DNA of 64,000 bases. Origin: Photobacterium profundum SS9. GTDB taxonomy: Bacteria > Pseudomonadota > Gammaproteobacteria > Enterobacterales > Vibrionaceae. The position numbers and the translations under genes were made by a program. Below, piece after piece: positions 27,583 through 37,529 of the stretch; the first letter of the stretch is position 1; each line of letters starts with the position of its first letter. Location: positions 2,183,411-2,247,410 of the forward strand of contig NC_006370.1 in assembly GCF_000196255.1 (NCBI RefSeq). Direction: 5' to 3'. Under the pieces are notes generated by a model that was not told the DNA's origin, did not search any database, and worked only from the letters and a program-made list of their open reading frames with translations.

Positions 27583-28860
27583 ATGTCGATGGCTCGACGT
27601 TGCCCAGGCTGCGACTTATCTATAATGCCCCATGCAGCACCTCGTGGTAAAAGCGCATATTGCCCACGTTGTAGCACGCGTCTTTACCGTGGTGGTAAAT
27701 GTCGATTCAATGGCGAACTTGCCATCGCTTTCGCTTGCCTCATCCTTTTTGTTCCAACCCATATTTTTCCGTTAATCACGATACGCTTATTTGGGGTAAT
27801 GATTCCTGCAACACTCCCGTCTGGTACATTTAGCCTTGCATCAGATTTTCCTGCCGTTGCGTTTCTTATTTTATTTTGTAGCTCTATTGCCCCTTTATTA
27901 GTTAGCCTGTCTGTACTAGGTGCGCAGCTAGCGTTAAAGGTGAAAAATTTTAGTTTATTAAAATCGTCTTTATGGGTACTCACCCGCTTAAAGCATTGGG
28001 CAATGTACGATGTATTCTTAGTTAGCTTGGCAATATCATGCTTCAAAGTACAAGATTATGCCGATATCTACGTAGGACCCGGCTTATATTGTTTGGTTAT
28101 CTTGCAGGTGTTGATGTCTTTACTTATTACCCGTGTTAGCCCAAACCGTTATTGGGAATCATGGCAACCAGAAAAAGATCACCCTACGTTTAAGACGCTT
28201 CGACCTTTAGCTGGCGAACGGGCTAAAAGTGATAATGAATGTACGAATCCACTAAATAATCAATTACAAACACTGGAAGAGATTCATTGCGAAACATGCC
28301 ACATGACACAGGCTTATTCTTCACACTGCATTCGCTGTGATTCGCCTTTGCATCATCGTAAACCACGCTCAATTCAAAGAACGTGGGCGTTTTTAATTGC
28401 CGCGACAGTCTTTATTTTCCCTGCAAACTTGTACCCTATTTCGATCTTTTTAAATAATGGAAAAAGAGCAGAAGATACGATCTTCTCAGGTGTTGCTCAT
28501 TTAATAAAAACCGATATGACGGGTATAGCAATTATTATATTTGTAGCCAGTATAGTTGTGCCCGTCGCTAAGATATTGGGCATGGCTTACATTCTGATTT
28601 GCATCCAATTTAAGCGCCGTGTTTATCACAAGCAACGCATGCATGCTTTTCGTGTTATTCAATGGGTAGGCAAATGGTCAGTAATGGATTTATTTGTTAT
28701 CTCCATCATGGTGACGCTGATCGACCGTGGACAAATTCTGGATTTCACTCCTGGGCCAGGCGCTATTGCGTTTGGGGTGGTAGTGGTCTTAACAATGTTA
28801 GCAGTAGAAAACTTAGATTCTCGCCTGATATGGGACAACTATGAACAACGGACAAAATGA
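27583..28860 (+). CDS. letA: LetA (YebS), inner-membrane PqiA-family protein
   Basis: 425 residues. Two zinc-ribbon/transmembrane modules: C7/C10 and C27/C30 (CPGC, CPRC) then four membrane helices, and a second CETC...CIRC ribbon near residue 237 then four more helices. LetA works with the MCE protein LetB in lipid transport between inner and outer membranes. It overlaps letB by 20 nt, so the two are translationally coupled. Confidence 0.93.
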   Translation: MSMARRCPGCDLSIMPHAAPRGKSAYCPRCSTRLYRGGKCRFNGELAIAFACLILFVPTHIFPLITIRLFGVMIPATLPSGTFSLASDFPAVAFLILFCSSIAPLLVSLSVLGAQLALKVKNFSLLKSSLWVLTRLKHWAMYDVFLVSLAISCFKVQDYADIYVGPGLYCLVILQVLMSLLITRVSPNRYWESWQPEKDHPTFKTLRPLAGERAKSDNECTNPLNNQLQTLEEIHCETCHMTQAYSSHCIRCDSPLHHRKPRSIQRTWAFLIAATVFIFPANLYPISIFLNNGKRAEDTIFSGVAHLIKTDMTGIAIIIFVASIVVPVAKILGMAYILICIQFKRRVYHKQRMHAFRVIQWVGKWSVMDLFVISIMVTLIDRGQILDFTPGPGAIAFGVVVVLTMLAVENLDSRLIWDNYEQRTK

Positions 28861-31468
28861 TCAACAACCCGAAGCAGTAGATATACGCCGTGACCGTGGA
28901 TTATCCCCTTTATGGCTACTGCCCCTACTTGCACTTGTGCTGGCGGGATGGCTCGTATTCAAAGCTGTGAATGAATCTGGTGAACGTATTCAAATCCATT
29001 TTAACGATGCTGCTGGCTTGATTGCAGGTAGAACAACTATTCGTTATCAAGGCCTTGAAGTCGGTATTGTTCGTGATGTGAACTTATCAGAAGATCTCAA
29101 AAGTATTTATGTCGATGCGGATATTTACCCTAAAGCCGTACAAACATTAAAAGCAAACACGCGTTTTTGGTTAGTAAAGCCTAAAGCATCAATCACTGGT
29201 ATATCGGGGTTAGATGCCTTGGTGTCTGGTAATTACATTGCCTTGCAACCAGGGGAAGGCAAAACCACCAAGAAATTTACCGCGTTGGATACCCAACCTG
29301 CCGATACACCATTGGGGGAAGGGTTAACCCTGCAATTGCGCTCACCTGACCTTGCTTCTGTCAGTATTGGCTCACAAGTCTTTTATAAGAAGATTCCAGT
29401 TGGTGAAGTGTATAATTACACCTTAAGCCAGAACCGAAAACAGGTATTAATCGATGTCACCATCAAACCAAAATATTCAGAATTGATCACCAATAAAAGT
29501 CGATTCTGGAATGTCAGTGGTATGAGTGCCAACATTGGTTTTAATGGTATTGATGTTCAATTTGAGAGCCTATCAGCCATGATTGCTGGTGCAATAGCAT
29601 TTGATTCTCCCGATGAAGGCGTTGCTATCGATCCCAATCACTTATTTCGCTTATACCCAGACTTGAATACAGCAGGCCGTGGTATTGCCATTAAAGTTGA
29701 ATTACCCGATGGTAATAACATCAGTACAAGTGGTGCACCTATTATCTACCGCGGTTTAGAAATAGGTCAAATTTCGAGTCTCCGCCTTGATAAAGAAACC
29801 AACAAAATCATTGCTAACGCGGCCATCGAGCCAAGCATGAGTGACTTGCTGAATACAGGCTCACGTTTGCTATTAGAAGAAGCAGAGGTGTCTTTAAATG
29901 GCGTCAAAAATATTGGTAACCTTATTCGCGGTAACTTCTTAACCTTAATACCTGGTGAAGGCGAAAAGGTGCGGATGTTCAAAGCAATAACACAAGACCA
30001 ATTGCAAGAACAGCAACCGGGTACTGTTAGCTTCGCGTTGTATGCCAATAACAGTTTCGGTATAAAGCGTGGCTCTAAGCTTCGTCATCGCGGTTTAGAT
30101 GTGGGGCGAGTTAAGAAAGTCTCTTTTGAAGGCAATAGCGTGCGCTTCGATGTTATCGTTCGTCCTCAATACACATCACTTGTACGTTCTAACAGTCGAT
30201 TCTTTATAGACGGGGGTATTCAAGCGAGTATCAGTGCAAAAGGCATCGACGTATCAATGCCACCTGCCGATCAACTGATCAGTAACGGTATTAGCTTTAC
30301 ATCATCAGGCTCTAAGAACATTCAAAAAAATTACCCACTTTATGAGAATAAGCGCCTGTCTACCCTAGCCGCTGATAACCAACGCGGATTCGCTAAATAC
30401 TCGCTATTTGCCGATGAATTGCCGCCCGTTTCAGAAGGTAGCCCTATTCTTTACCGTAACCTACAAGTTGGTGAAGTGACTGGCTATGCCCTAGTGCGTG
30501 ACGGTGTAACCGTATCATTTAAGATTGAGAATAAATATCGTCATTTAATCAGCCCTAGTACAGTTTTTTGGAATCGTTCAGGCGTTGAAATCGAAGCAGG
30601 GTTCGATGGGATTAAAGTCAAGGCCGACCCTATTAGCACACTCATTATAGGAGGTATCGCATTTGACGATATCGTCGGTGTGACAAATAAGGCGGGGTCG
30701 AAGTTCAAATTGTATCCAAGCTTAAGTGACGCTCAGAATTTTGGCTTATTGGTTACCCTAACTGCGCCAAATGCACGTTCTGTATCGAAAAATTCTGACA
30801 TCCGTTATCAAGGCGTCAATGTGGGTAAGGTTGTTAGCATCGAACCTAACTTTAACGCTGGTAATGTTCAGATAAAAGCGCGCCTGTTTCCGAAATACGC
30901 CAATATTTTGGCAAAATCAGACAGTTATTTTTGGACAGTCACACCGAAATTAAGCCTAACAGGTGCAAAGAACTTAGATTCATTATTAAACAGCTATATT
31001 GCTGTACAACCAGGTGATGGCACTTATTCTCAAACCTTTAAATTGGGTACAGCAGAGCTGATTTCATCGGGCTTAACATTGATTCTGGAAAGTGAAGACC
31101 GAGGCTCTGTGAGTGAAGGTACACCACTTCTTTACCGTGATATTCAAGTCGGTCAAGTCATCGAAGTCGCTTTGGGTGATTTATCGGATCGCGTATTAAT
31201 TAAAATTCAGATTGAAAAGGAATATAGCCACCTTATTCGTACCGATACTGTATTTTGGAATGCCTCCGGCGTTGATTTCACCATCGGCTTAACGGGTGCC
31301 AAAATACAAACAGGAACAGTCGATAGTTTACTGCGTGGTGGTATTTCTTTTGCCACACCAGAAGAACAACCTTTGTCACCATTGGCTAAACAAGAAGAGC
31401 ATTTCTTGCTGCATAAAGAAGCTGATGACAAATGGAGAACATGGCGTACCGCCATTCCTCGTGACTAG
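28841..31468 (+). CDS. letB: LetB (YebT), seven-MCE-domain lipid transport tunnel
   Basis: 875 residues (E. coli 877). One N-terminal membrane helix (about 21-43) is followed by seven MCE domains, counted from their repeated R/Y-x-G-x-x-V-G motifs: RYQGLEVG, FYKKIPVG, IYRGLEIG, RHRGLDVG, LYRNLQVG, RYQGVNVG and LYRDIQVG. LetB forms a periplasm-spanning tube for lipids. The gene overlaps letA and ends with a strong terminator. Confidence 0.95.
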   Translation: MNNGQNDQQPEAVDIRRDRGLSPLWLLPLLALVLAGWLVFKAVNESGERIQIHFNDAAGLIAGRTTIRYQGLEVGIVRDVNLSEDLKSIYVDADIYPKAVQTLKANTRFWLVKPKASITGISGLDALVSGNYIALQPGEGKTTKKFTALDTQPADTPLGEGLTLQLRSPDLASVSIGSQVFYKKIPVGEVYNYTLSQNRKQVLIDVTIKPKYSELITNKSRFWNVSGMSANIGFNGIDVQFESLSAMIAGAIAFDSPDEGVAIDPNHLFRLYPDLNTAGRGIAIKVELPDGNNISTSGAPIIYRGLEIGQISSLRLDKETNKIIANAAIEPSMSDLLNTGSRLLLEEAEVSLNGVKNIGNLIRGNFLTLIPGEGEKVRMFKAITQDQLQEQQPGTVSFALYANNSFGIKRGSKLRHRGLDVGRVKKVSFEGNSVRFDVIVRPQYTSLVRSNSRFFIDGGIQASISAKGIDVSMPPADQLISNGISFTSSGSKNIQKNYPLYENKRLSTLAADNQRGFAKYSLFADELPPVSEGSPILYRNLQVGEVTGYALVRDGVTVSFKIENKYRHLISPSTVFWNRSGVEIEAGFDGIKVKADPISTLIIGGIAFDDIVGVTNKAGSKFKLYPSLSDAQNFGLLVTLTAPNARSVSKNSDIRYQGVNVGKVVSIEPNFNAGNVQIKARLFPKYANILAKSDSYFWTVTPKLSLTGAKNLDSLLNSYIAVQPGDGTYSQTFKLGTAELISSGLTLILESEDRGSVSEGTPLLYRDIQVGQVIEVALGDLSDRVLIKIQIEKEYSHLIRTDTVFWNASGVDFTIGLTGAKIQTGTVDSLLRGGISFATPEEQPLSPLAKQEEHFLLHKEADDKWRTWRTAIPRD

Positions 31469-31504
31469 TAACACCTAGCTGTTATAACGATGTAATTTTT
31501 GATT

Positions 31505-31534
31505 AAAGGAGCGCTTTTGCGCTCCTTTCTTTTT
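31505..31534 (+). terminator. Intrinsic terminator of letAB
   Basis: AAAGGAGCGC pairs perfectly with GCGCTCCTTT around TTTT, followed by CTTTTT. It is 36 bp past letB. Confidence 0.88.
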
Positions 31535-31639
31535 AGAAAAATGATAACAAAAAACCTGTTCAATCAAGCTTGAGCGTTCGATTATTCCTAGTATTTGGTA
31601 TAGAATCTCGCCCCATTGCTAGTTAATCGAGATAGTCTC

Positions 31640-33070
31640 TTGAATCCTAAAACCTATATCCCAGACACATTTATTGAAATGATCCGTGAAATCATGCCAG
31701 AGCATCTAAGCATGGATGAATTTATCGCATCATGTAGAACACCTTTACGCCGTAGTATTCGCGTGAATACATTAAAAATTAGCGTTGAAGATTTTCTTGT
31801 TCGTGTGTCTGATAAAGATTGGACGTTAACACCAGTACCATGGTGTGACACAGGGTTTTGGATTGAACGAGAAGATGAAAAGTCGGTATCGTTAGGTAAT
31901 ACAGCAGAGCACATGGCTGGCTTGTTCTATATTCAAGAAGCAAGCTCTATGATGCCTGTAACTGCATTATTAAAAAATAACGATGCGTTAGATTGTGTAC
32001 TTGATATGGCATCGGCTCCCGGTTCAAAAACAACGCAAATTGCTTGTGCGATGCAAAACCGTGGCGTATTAGTGGCGAATGAATTAGCCGCAAGCCGTAT
32101 TAAAGTGCTTCACGCAAACCTACAGCGTTGTGGTGTTTACAATGCAGCACTCACCCATTTTGACGGCTGTGTGTTTGGTGGTTGGGCACCAGAGTCATTT
32201 GATACTATTTTGCTTGATGCGCCTTGTTCAGGTGAGGGCGCTATTCGTAAAGACGGCGATGCAATGGCGAACTGGAGCCTAAGTTCCATTGAAGACATCG
32301 CAGCCATTCAACGAAACCTTATTATTAGTGCCTTTCAGGCGCTGAAAACAGGCGGCATGATGGTGTATTCAACGTGTACACTTAACCTTAGCGAAAATCA
32401 GCATGTCTGCCATTTTCTGAAAGAAACATTTGGTGATGCCGTTGAATTTGAGCCATTAGGCGACCTATTTGAAGGTGCAGAAAAGTCCTTAACAGAAGAC
32501 GGTTTCTTACACGTTTATCCTCAAATATTCGACAGTGAAGGCTTCTTTGTTGCCCGTATTCGTAAACATGCAGCTGTTGAAACACCTAAAGTCAAAAAAC
32601 GTATGGGTAAATTCCCATTCACTATTGTTGCAGATGCCGATAAAGCCATAATTGCAGAACAGCTTCAAGCTACACTGAGTATTACTCTACCAGCAGAGAG
32701 TGATGTCTGGGTACGAGAGAAAGAAGTATGGCTATTCCCTGCGAACCTTCGCCCACTTATCGGTGAAATACGATTCCAACGCATGGGTGTTAAATTAGCA
32801 GAGCAACACAAGAAAGGTTACCGCTGGCAACATGAAGCCGTTATGACTCTTGCAACTGGGAAAGAAGACGTTGCGATCGATTTAGCCCCAGAGCAAGCTA
32901 AAGAATGGTTCATGGGAAGAGATATTCGCCCAGAAAACCTTTTAGGTAAAGGTGAGGTCGTAGTGACTTACCGTGATTACCCTATCGGTATAGGCAAATG
33001 GGTAGGCAACCGAATTAAAAATGGTCTTCCACGTGAATTGGTCCGTGATACCAACTTATTCGATATTTAA
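31640..33070 (+). CDS. rsmF: 16S rRNA m5C1407 methyltransferase RsmF (YebU)
   Basis: 476 residues from the TTG at 31640, chosen because the following NPKTYIPDTFIEMIREIMP aligns with the recalled E. coli start; a TTG at 31616 in the same frame is the alternative and no ATG is suitable. NOL1/NOP2/Sun methyltransferase: SAM motif DMASAPGSKTTQIA, LLDAPCSGEG and MVYSTCTLN with the two catalytic cysteines, then a C-terminal PUA-like domain. It methylates 16S rRNA. It follows letB as in E. coli. Confidence 0.92.
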   Translation: MNPKTYIPDTFIEMIREIMPEHLSMDEFIASCRTPLRRSIRVNTLKISVEDFLVRVSDKDWTLTPVPWCDTGFWIEREDEKSVSLGNTAEHMAGLFYIQEASSMMPVTALLKNNDALDCVLDMASAPGSKTTQIACAMQNRGVLVANELAASRIKVLHANLQRCGVYNAALTHFDGCVFGGWAPESFDTILLDAPCSGEGAIRKDGDAMANWSLSSIEDIAAIQRNLIISAFQALKTGGMMVYSTCTLNLSENQHVCHFLKETFGDAVEFEPLGDLFEGAEKSLTEDGFLHVYPQIFDSEGFFVARIRKHAAVETPKVKKRMGKFPFTIVADADKAIIAEQLQATLSITLPAESDVWVREKEVWLFPANLRPLIGEIRFQRMGVKLAEQHKKGYRWQHEAVMTLATGKEDVAIDLAPEQAKEWFMGRDIRPENLLGKGEVVVTYRDYPIGIGKWVGNRIKNGLPRELVRDTNLFDI

Positions 33071-33189
33071 TGCCATCTAGATAAGCCTCTGGCCATCAAC
33101 CAATCTAGAAGGCAACAAACGGGAAGTAATGTGTAACTAATCTACATTCTCATTAGTTAAACTGGCAAATTGTAATGTGTGAGCTAACA

Positions 33190-33217
33190 TTGATAGTGTA
33201 ATCGATAATCATATATT
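33190..33217 (+). promoter_or_regulatory. Candidate sigma-70 promoter in the rsmF downstream region
   Basis: TTGATA (33190-33195) and TATATT (33212-33217) are separated by 16 bp; each is one mismatch from consensus. No protein start follows, but two hairpins and a T-run do. Confidence 0.4.
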
Positions 33218-33223
33218 AACCAG

Positions 33224-33289
33224 TTAGCGCAAGGCTCTCACGAGCCATTCCCCTAAGCCCGAGACAGGAGTCGTTTCGGGCTATTTTTT
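33224..33289 (+). ncRNA. Candidate small RNA of about 66 nt
   Basis: Downstream of the candidate promoter a short transcript would fold as GGCTC-tcac-GAGCC (about 33232-33246) and AGCCCGA/TCGGGCT (33256-33282) followed by T6, a classic intrinsic terminator. The single-stranded linker ATTCCCCTA between hairpins could pair with targets. It is about 150 bp past rsmF, so it could also be simply a distant terminator of rsmF. No known RNA family is recognised. Confidence 0.35.
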
Positions 33290-33324
33290 GTCTGTTTTCT
33301 GTGCCCAGCCCATTATTATAAAGT

Positions 33325-33352
33325 AAACGCCCCATGATCCCACGGGGCGTTT
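33325..33352. terminator. Second terminator-like hairpin
   Basis: AAACGCCCC (33325-33333) pairs with GGGGCGTTT (33344-33352) around a 10-nt loop. It follows the candidate small RNA. Confidence 0.5.
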
Positions 33353-33421
33353 TAGTGTATGAAGTTCCAAGGCTGAATTGGGCAGAGAAAATCAGCTGTA
33401 TACCCATTTGGGGCTGAGCTA

Positions 33422-33687
33422 TATACCCAAGTCACCTCAAGATGCAGGATTCAGAGTGATCTCAGCGTGTTTAATTCAAGAAAAATGTGTGTAGGAATGG
33501 CACTCCCTTTCAAGCACATTTGACACAGAAATAGACATGCTGAATCACTCCCGAAGGGCGAGTTTTATTGGGCTCTATGCGGTGTTACTTATTTTCAACG
33601 TAGAACGACTAGGTCTATAAATAAGCGCCTTGCCTAGAGCCCAATAAATTCTCGCTGAAACGAGCAGCTTGAGGTGACTTGGGTATA
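33422..33687. repeat. MITE-like palindromic repeat family 1, copy C (long form)
   Basis: 266 bp with inverted ends TATACCCAAGTCACCTCAAG / CTTGAGGTGACTTGGGTATA. It carries an extra block after GATCTCAGCG, absent from copy B, that includes GTGTGTAGGAATGGCA. The same long form recurs at 43387. No coding capacity. Confidence 0.88.
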
Positions 33688-33816
33688 TGCTCTATCTCCT
33701 TAATGAACGCAGGGAATCCAACAAGTCCAGTGATGACAACTATATTAATGGCAAGGGTCGCAATAGCTGGTTTGATATTAGTTATCTGCTGCCCACCAAC
33801 GACGGCCACGAATTGT

Positions 33817-34029
33817 TTAATTACAATTCATACTGTTTATATAAGCCGCTATTACCTCAACCTCTTTTTCACTGATGAGCTTGATCAGGGGACGCATCAC
33901 TCCTGCCTGACCGTTATCCCGCACCCCATCCCGTATATCCAGGATCTGCCGGATCAAATAAACTCGATCTTGTCCGGCAATAACAGGGGAACCGCTTCGT
34001 ACCGGATGACCACCTTGCTCACCGTGGCA
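33817..34029 (-). pseudogene. Cytochrome c fragment, cut inside its haem motif
   Basis: Read leftward from 34029, the frame encodes CHGEQGG, then SPVIAGQDRVYLIRQILDIR, then GVMRPLIKLISEKEVEVIAAYI and a stop. This is the C-terminal two thirds of a class I c-type cytochrome, with the axial Met in VMRPL. The sequence upstream of the second Cys of CxxCH is replaced by the end of an IS66-type remnant beginning at 34030. Haem attachment is lost, so this is a relic. The local base composition is richer in GC than the surroundings. Confidence 0.75.
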
Positions 34030-34261
34030 GTAACTTCTCAATAAGCCGAGGCAGGGTGGGCTTTCTGGAGCACCAGAGAGCCTAAAGATGGGATTACATT
34101 ACTTTGAGAAATTCGGTCGTTGAGATATTTCCAGAAGGAAACCCCTAATTTTCGGCACGTTTTTTTCAGGCTGGAAAAGGTATCTCGGCATTGTCGGCCA
34201 AGATCACTACGAGTACCTCCACTGACTTTGCGCCGCTTGACCTGCTCCCTTAGATCATTTT
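34030..34261 (-). mobile_element. 232-bp remnant of the IS66-type element
   Basis: The stretch is the reverse complement of 49562-49793, the right end of the intact element, including its terminal repeat GTAACTTCTCAATAAG. I found no mismatch on reading the two side by side. Only the transposase C-terminal codons remain. The other end and any target duplication are gone, as expected after an element-mediated deletion. Confidence 0.9.
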
Positions 34262-34345
34262 GATACTGAAAAGCAAGTATTAAGGCACGAGGAACTCAAT
34301 GAGCAATTTAAAGATGCGGTCAGTCACTTAAACCATTTGAATTGA
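34262..34345 (+). pseudogene. 3' tail of an unidentified gene, truncated by the IS66 remnant
   Basis: Directly at the remnant junction an open frame encodes DTEKQVLRHEELNEQFKDAV and SHLNHLN before a TGA. It reads like a helical protein C-terminus whose upstream part was deleted. The parent gene cannot be named. Confidence 0.4.
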
Positions 34346-34360
34346 ACATAGAAAACAAAA

Positions 34361-34389
34361 AAAGCCGCGGCATAATATGCCACGGCTTT
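34361..34389 (-). terminator. Intrinsic terminator of the ghxQ-like gene
   Basis: AAAGCCG-C-GGCAT pairs with ATGCC-A-CGGCTTT with a single mismatch; the minus-strand transcript is followed by a U-rich tract (A run at 34353-34363). It is 34 bp past the stop. Confidence 0.8.
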
Positions 34390-34422
34390 GTTAATTAATA
34401 ATATTGTAGGTATTAAGCTATA

Positions 34423-35835
34423 TTAAATAGCCCAGCCTCCTGCGTAGAAAACAACTAATACGATTGCGATAAGTACCGTACCGACATTCAGCTTTTTCCA
34501 TTCACCAGATATAACACGACCAATAACCAACGCACTAAAACCAAGCATAATACCTGTAACAATGTTGCCCGTTAACACGATAAATACAGCACACATTAAG
34601 CCAGATAAGGCATCAACAGAATCGTTCATGTCTAACTTGCTTACATTACTGAGCATTAATAAACCTACATACATCAATGCAGGGGCTGTTGCGTATGCAG
34701 GAACAAGGTAACTAAGAGGTGACAAGAACAACATGACGACAAACAACAAGCCAACAACCGTTGCTGTTAATCCTGTTTTACCTCCAGCAGCCGTACCAGC
34801 AGCAGATTCAATATATACAGCAGCAGGTGCACCACCCACACAACCAGCAACAATACTACTGACTGAATCTGACGTTAACGCTTTACCACCATTGATAATT
34901 TGACCGTCTTTATCAAGTAAGTTTGCTTGACCCGCAACAGCTCGAATAGTCCCTGTCGCATCAAAAATTGCGGTCATAACCAAGGCTAAAACACTTGGAA
35001 TAACGATAGGGTTTAATGCCCCCATAATATCCATAGTGCCCAGTAGTGATTCACCTTCAGCGCCAAACGATGGCATAGCAAAAAGCCCTTGATACACAAC
35101 ATTTGGGTCAAAAATAATACCGAATACTGAAATCGCGACGATGACTAAAAGAATACCACCCGGTACACGGCGTTTTTCAAGACCAAATATAGCCGCAAGA
35201 CCGAACACCGACATAAGCACAGGTAACGAGGTAAATTCACCTAGCATTACCGGCAAACCTTCATACGGATTTTTAACCACTAAACCCACACCATTTGCAG
35301 CAATTAGCAGTAAAAACAGACCTATACCAATACCCGTACCGTGTGCGATACCATGCGGTAGATTAGTTAAAATCCACTGCCGTATCCCCGTTACAGTAAT
35401 GGCGGTAAACACCACACCCATAAGGAATACTGCACCCAGCGCAACAGGAATACTGATGCCCTGCCCTAATACCAAGCTAAATGCTGTAAAAGCAGTTAAC
35501 GAGATAGCACAGCCAATTGCCATTGGTAGTTTTGCCCATAAGCCCATTAATAATGAACCAAATGCGGCAACCAAACAGGTCGCTATATATACAGCACCTT
35601 GATTAAACCCAGCCGCCCCAAGCATGCTCGGCACTACAATAACGGAGTAAACCATCGCTAAAAACGTAGTTAACCCGGCTACCATTTCTATTTTTACTGT
35701 ACTGCCACGCTCTGTAATATAGAAGTAGCCATCAAGCCCTCCTTTTATTTCAGGTTTCGCTTCTGGGTTTTCCGTGTTGTTAAGATCAGTGTCTTTTGTT
35801 GATTGTCCTGTATGTATTGCACTGTGATCAGACAT
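34423..35835 (-). CDS. ghxQ: NCS2/AzgA-type guanine-hypoxanthine permease (GhxQ/GhxP-like)
   Basis: 470 residues with about 12-14 membrane helices. It shows the AzgA-branch motifs [46 protein letters not shown]...[18 protein letters not shown] and the terminal FYAGGWAI shared with E. coli GhxP and GhxQ. It imports guanine or hypoxanthine by proton symport. The E. coli paralogues are too alike to separate here; GhxQ is chosen because of the guaD/xdhD neighbourhood. A 50-residue polar N-terminal tail precedes the first helix. Upstream repeats at 35892-35968 may be regulatory. Confidence 0.83.
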   Translation of the reverse strand: MSDHSAIHTGQSTKDTDLNNTENPEAKPEIKGGLDGYFYITERGSTVKIEMVAGLTTFLAMVYSVIVVPSMLGAAGFNQGAVYIATCLVAAFGSLLMGLWAKLPMAIGCAISLTAFTAFSLVLGQGISIPVALGAVFLMGVVFTAITVTGIRQWILTNLPHGIAHGTGIGIGLFLLLIAANGVGLVVKNPYEGLPVMLGEFTSLPVLMSVFGLAAIFGLEKRRVPGGILLVIVAISVFGIIFDPNVVYQGLFAMPSFGAEGESLLGTMDIMGALNPIVIPSVLALVMTAIFDATGTIRAVAGQANLLDKDGQIINGGKALTSDSVSSIVAGCVGGAPAAVYIESAAGTAAGGKTGLTATVVGLLFVVMLFLSPLSYLVPAYATAPALMYVGLLMLSNVSKLDMNDSVDALSGLMCAVFIVLTGNIVTGIMLGFSALVIGRVISGEWKKLNVGTVLIAIVLVVFYAGGWAI

Positions 35836-35891
35836 GATGTTAGTTCCTTTGATTTGTCGTCAGGAGCAAAAGCGATAAAAATCGAACCGAG

Positions 35892-35968
35892 ATTCTAGAA
35901 ACTCATCATTGATATTTCAATGATCAATTCTAGAAACTCAAATTTAGACACTCAGCTCTATAAACTCA
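35892..35968. repeat. Direct repeats upstream of the ghxQ-like gene
   Basis: ATTCTAGAAACTCA occurs exactly at 35892-35905 and 35927-35940, with degenerate forms ATTTAGACACTCA at 35942 and GCTCTATAAACTCA at 35955. They lie 57-133 bp before the start codon, where an operator array would be expected. Function is inference. Confidence 0.45.
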
Positions 35969-36077
35969 GTTGAAGTATCAAAGGTCGAACTTTATTGTTA
36001 CTTTTGCTGCCTATAGGTTCGTTGAGCTTCCTCTCAACAATGTTCAATTCTGCTTTTAATTCAGTATCAAACTTTAA

Positions 36078-37394
36078 TTAGCCGCGTTCATACACTAAGC
36101 GCCCATCAACATAGGTACGATAAATACTGCGATCATCGCCTAATGTCATTAAAACAAATAATTCATCAGCAAGGCTTTTTGAGCTGTCGTAACGCAACTG
36201 TTGTAATGGTGTGGCACAAGGATCGATCACAACAAAGTCAGCTTCTTTTCCTACTTCAAAGTTACCAATTAGGTGATCGAGTGATAACGACTTTGCCCCG
36301 CCTAATGTCGCAAGGTAGAACGCTTCAAATGCCGATAGACGGTGTTGTTGCAGCTGCATCACCTTGTAGGCTTCATTCAATGTTTGCATCATATTAAACG
36401 TAGTTCCGGCACCAATATCCGTCCCCATACCCACTTTGATATTACGCTGCCATGCTTCTTGTAATTTGAATAAGCCACTGCCCAAATACAGATTTGATGT
36501 AGGGCAAAAAGCGATGGCAGAATCTGTCTCTTGCAAGCAATCCCACTCTTTATCTTCAAGATGAATGCAGTGAGCGAAAACACTTTTAGGTCCCGTTAAA
36601 CCATGATGATGATATACATCGAGGTAACCGTCTTGCTCTGGGTATAATTCTTTCACCCATTCAATTTCATTTTTGTTTTCACACAAATGCGTGTGTACAT
36701 AAGTATCGGGATATTCTTGTTTCAATTTACCCGCCATCGCAAGTTGTTCTGGCGACGAAGTCGGCGCGAAACGAGGCGTAATGGCGTATAACAAACGACC
36801 GCGTTTATGCCACTTTTCAATTAATTCTTTGGTTTGGTTATAGCTGACTTCGGGGGTGTCTAATAGATAATCAGGTGCATTACGATCCATCATTACTTTA
36901 CCAGCAATGATTCGCATATTGATGCCTTCAGCCGCTTCAAATAATGCATCAACAGATTCAGGGTGTACCGTACCAAATACCAACGCGGTCGTTGTACCGT
37001 TGCGTAATAACTGCTTAAGGAAAAACGCCGACATTTCACGTGAATAATCTTTATCCTTATAACGGGCTTCTGTCGGGAAGGTGTAGTTATTTAACCACTC
37101 TAAAAGCTGTTCACCGTAAGCCCCCACCATTTCTGCTTGTGGATAGTGAATATGCGTATCGACAAATCCTGGCATAACAATCTTACCTGGATAACTACGA
37201 ATACGCACTGAATCTGGTATTTTGTCTTTACCCTCTTCCCAGGTTCCCACCCATTCGATTCGACCATTATCAACCAGCATTAATCCATCTTCGATAAAAC
37301 GCAGGTGTTGTTCGATATCTTCAGGTTTATCTACGACACTCGCTATATCTAAAATAGATGCACGAATCGCTTTAATTGATTGGCTATATTCCAT
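36078..37394 (-). CDS. guaD: Guanine deaminase
   Basis: 438 residues (E. coli GuaD 439). Amidohydrolase-superfamily metal and catalytic motifs are complete: HxH in FVDTHIHYPQ, THLCE, AHCIHL and GTDIGAG. NGTTTALVFGT and the RFAPTSSPEQL loop are typical of GuaD. It converts guanine to xanthine and ammonia in the cytoplasm, feeding the molybdenum hydroxylases upstream. It has a 220-bp upstream gap from the permease and 242 bp before ghxQ, so each may have its own promoter. Confidence 0.95.
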   Translation of the reverse strand: MEYSQSIKAIRASILDIASVVDKPEDIEQHLRFIEDGLMLVDNGRIEWVGTWEEGKDKIPDSVRIRSYPGKIVMPGFVDTHIHYPQAEMVGAYGEQLLEWLNNYTFPTEARYKDKDYSREMSAFFLKQLLRNGTTTALVFGTVHPESVDALFEAAEGINMRIIAGKVMMDRNAPDYLLDTPEVSYNQTKELIEKWHKRGRLLYAITPRFAPTSSPEQLAMAGKLKQEYPDTYVHTHLCENKNEIEWVKELYPEQDGYLDVYHHHGLTGPKSVFAHCIHLEDKEWDCLQETDSAIAFCPTSNLYLGSGLFKLQEAWQRNIKVGMGTDIGAGTTFNMMQTLNEAYKVMQLQQHRLSAFEAFYLATLGGAKSLSLDHLIGNFEVGKEADFVVIDPCATPLQQLRYDSSKSLADELFVLMTLGDDRSIYRTYVDGRLVYERG

Positions 37395-37529
37395 ATAAAC
37401 CTCTAATAATTGTCTTTGCGCTTTCGTCGTCTTTCAGCTGCTGATAAAAAACTTGTAGGGTTATACAGCAACGCGACGTAACGCTTTATTTTTTAAATAT
37501 TCTATTTTTATAGACGACTTCTTTTAGAA

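Noticed and set aside
33679..34044. Plus-strand open frame over the cytochrome c relic
   Set aside because: The opposite strand encodes a recognisable cytochrome c segment; the plus frame has no ribosome site and crosses the repeat and the IS remnant.
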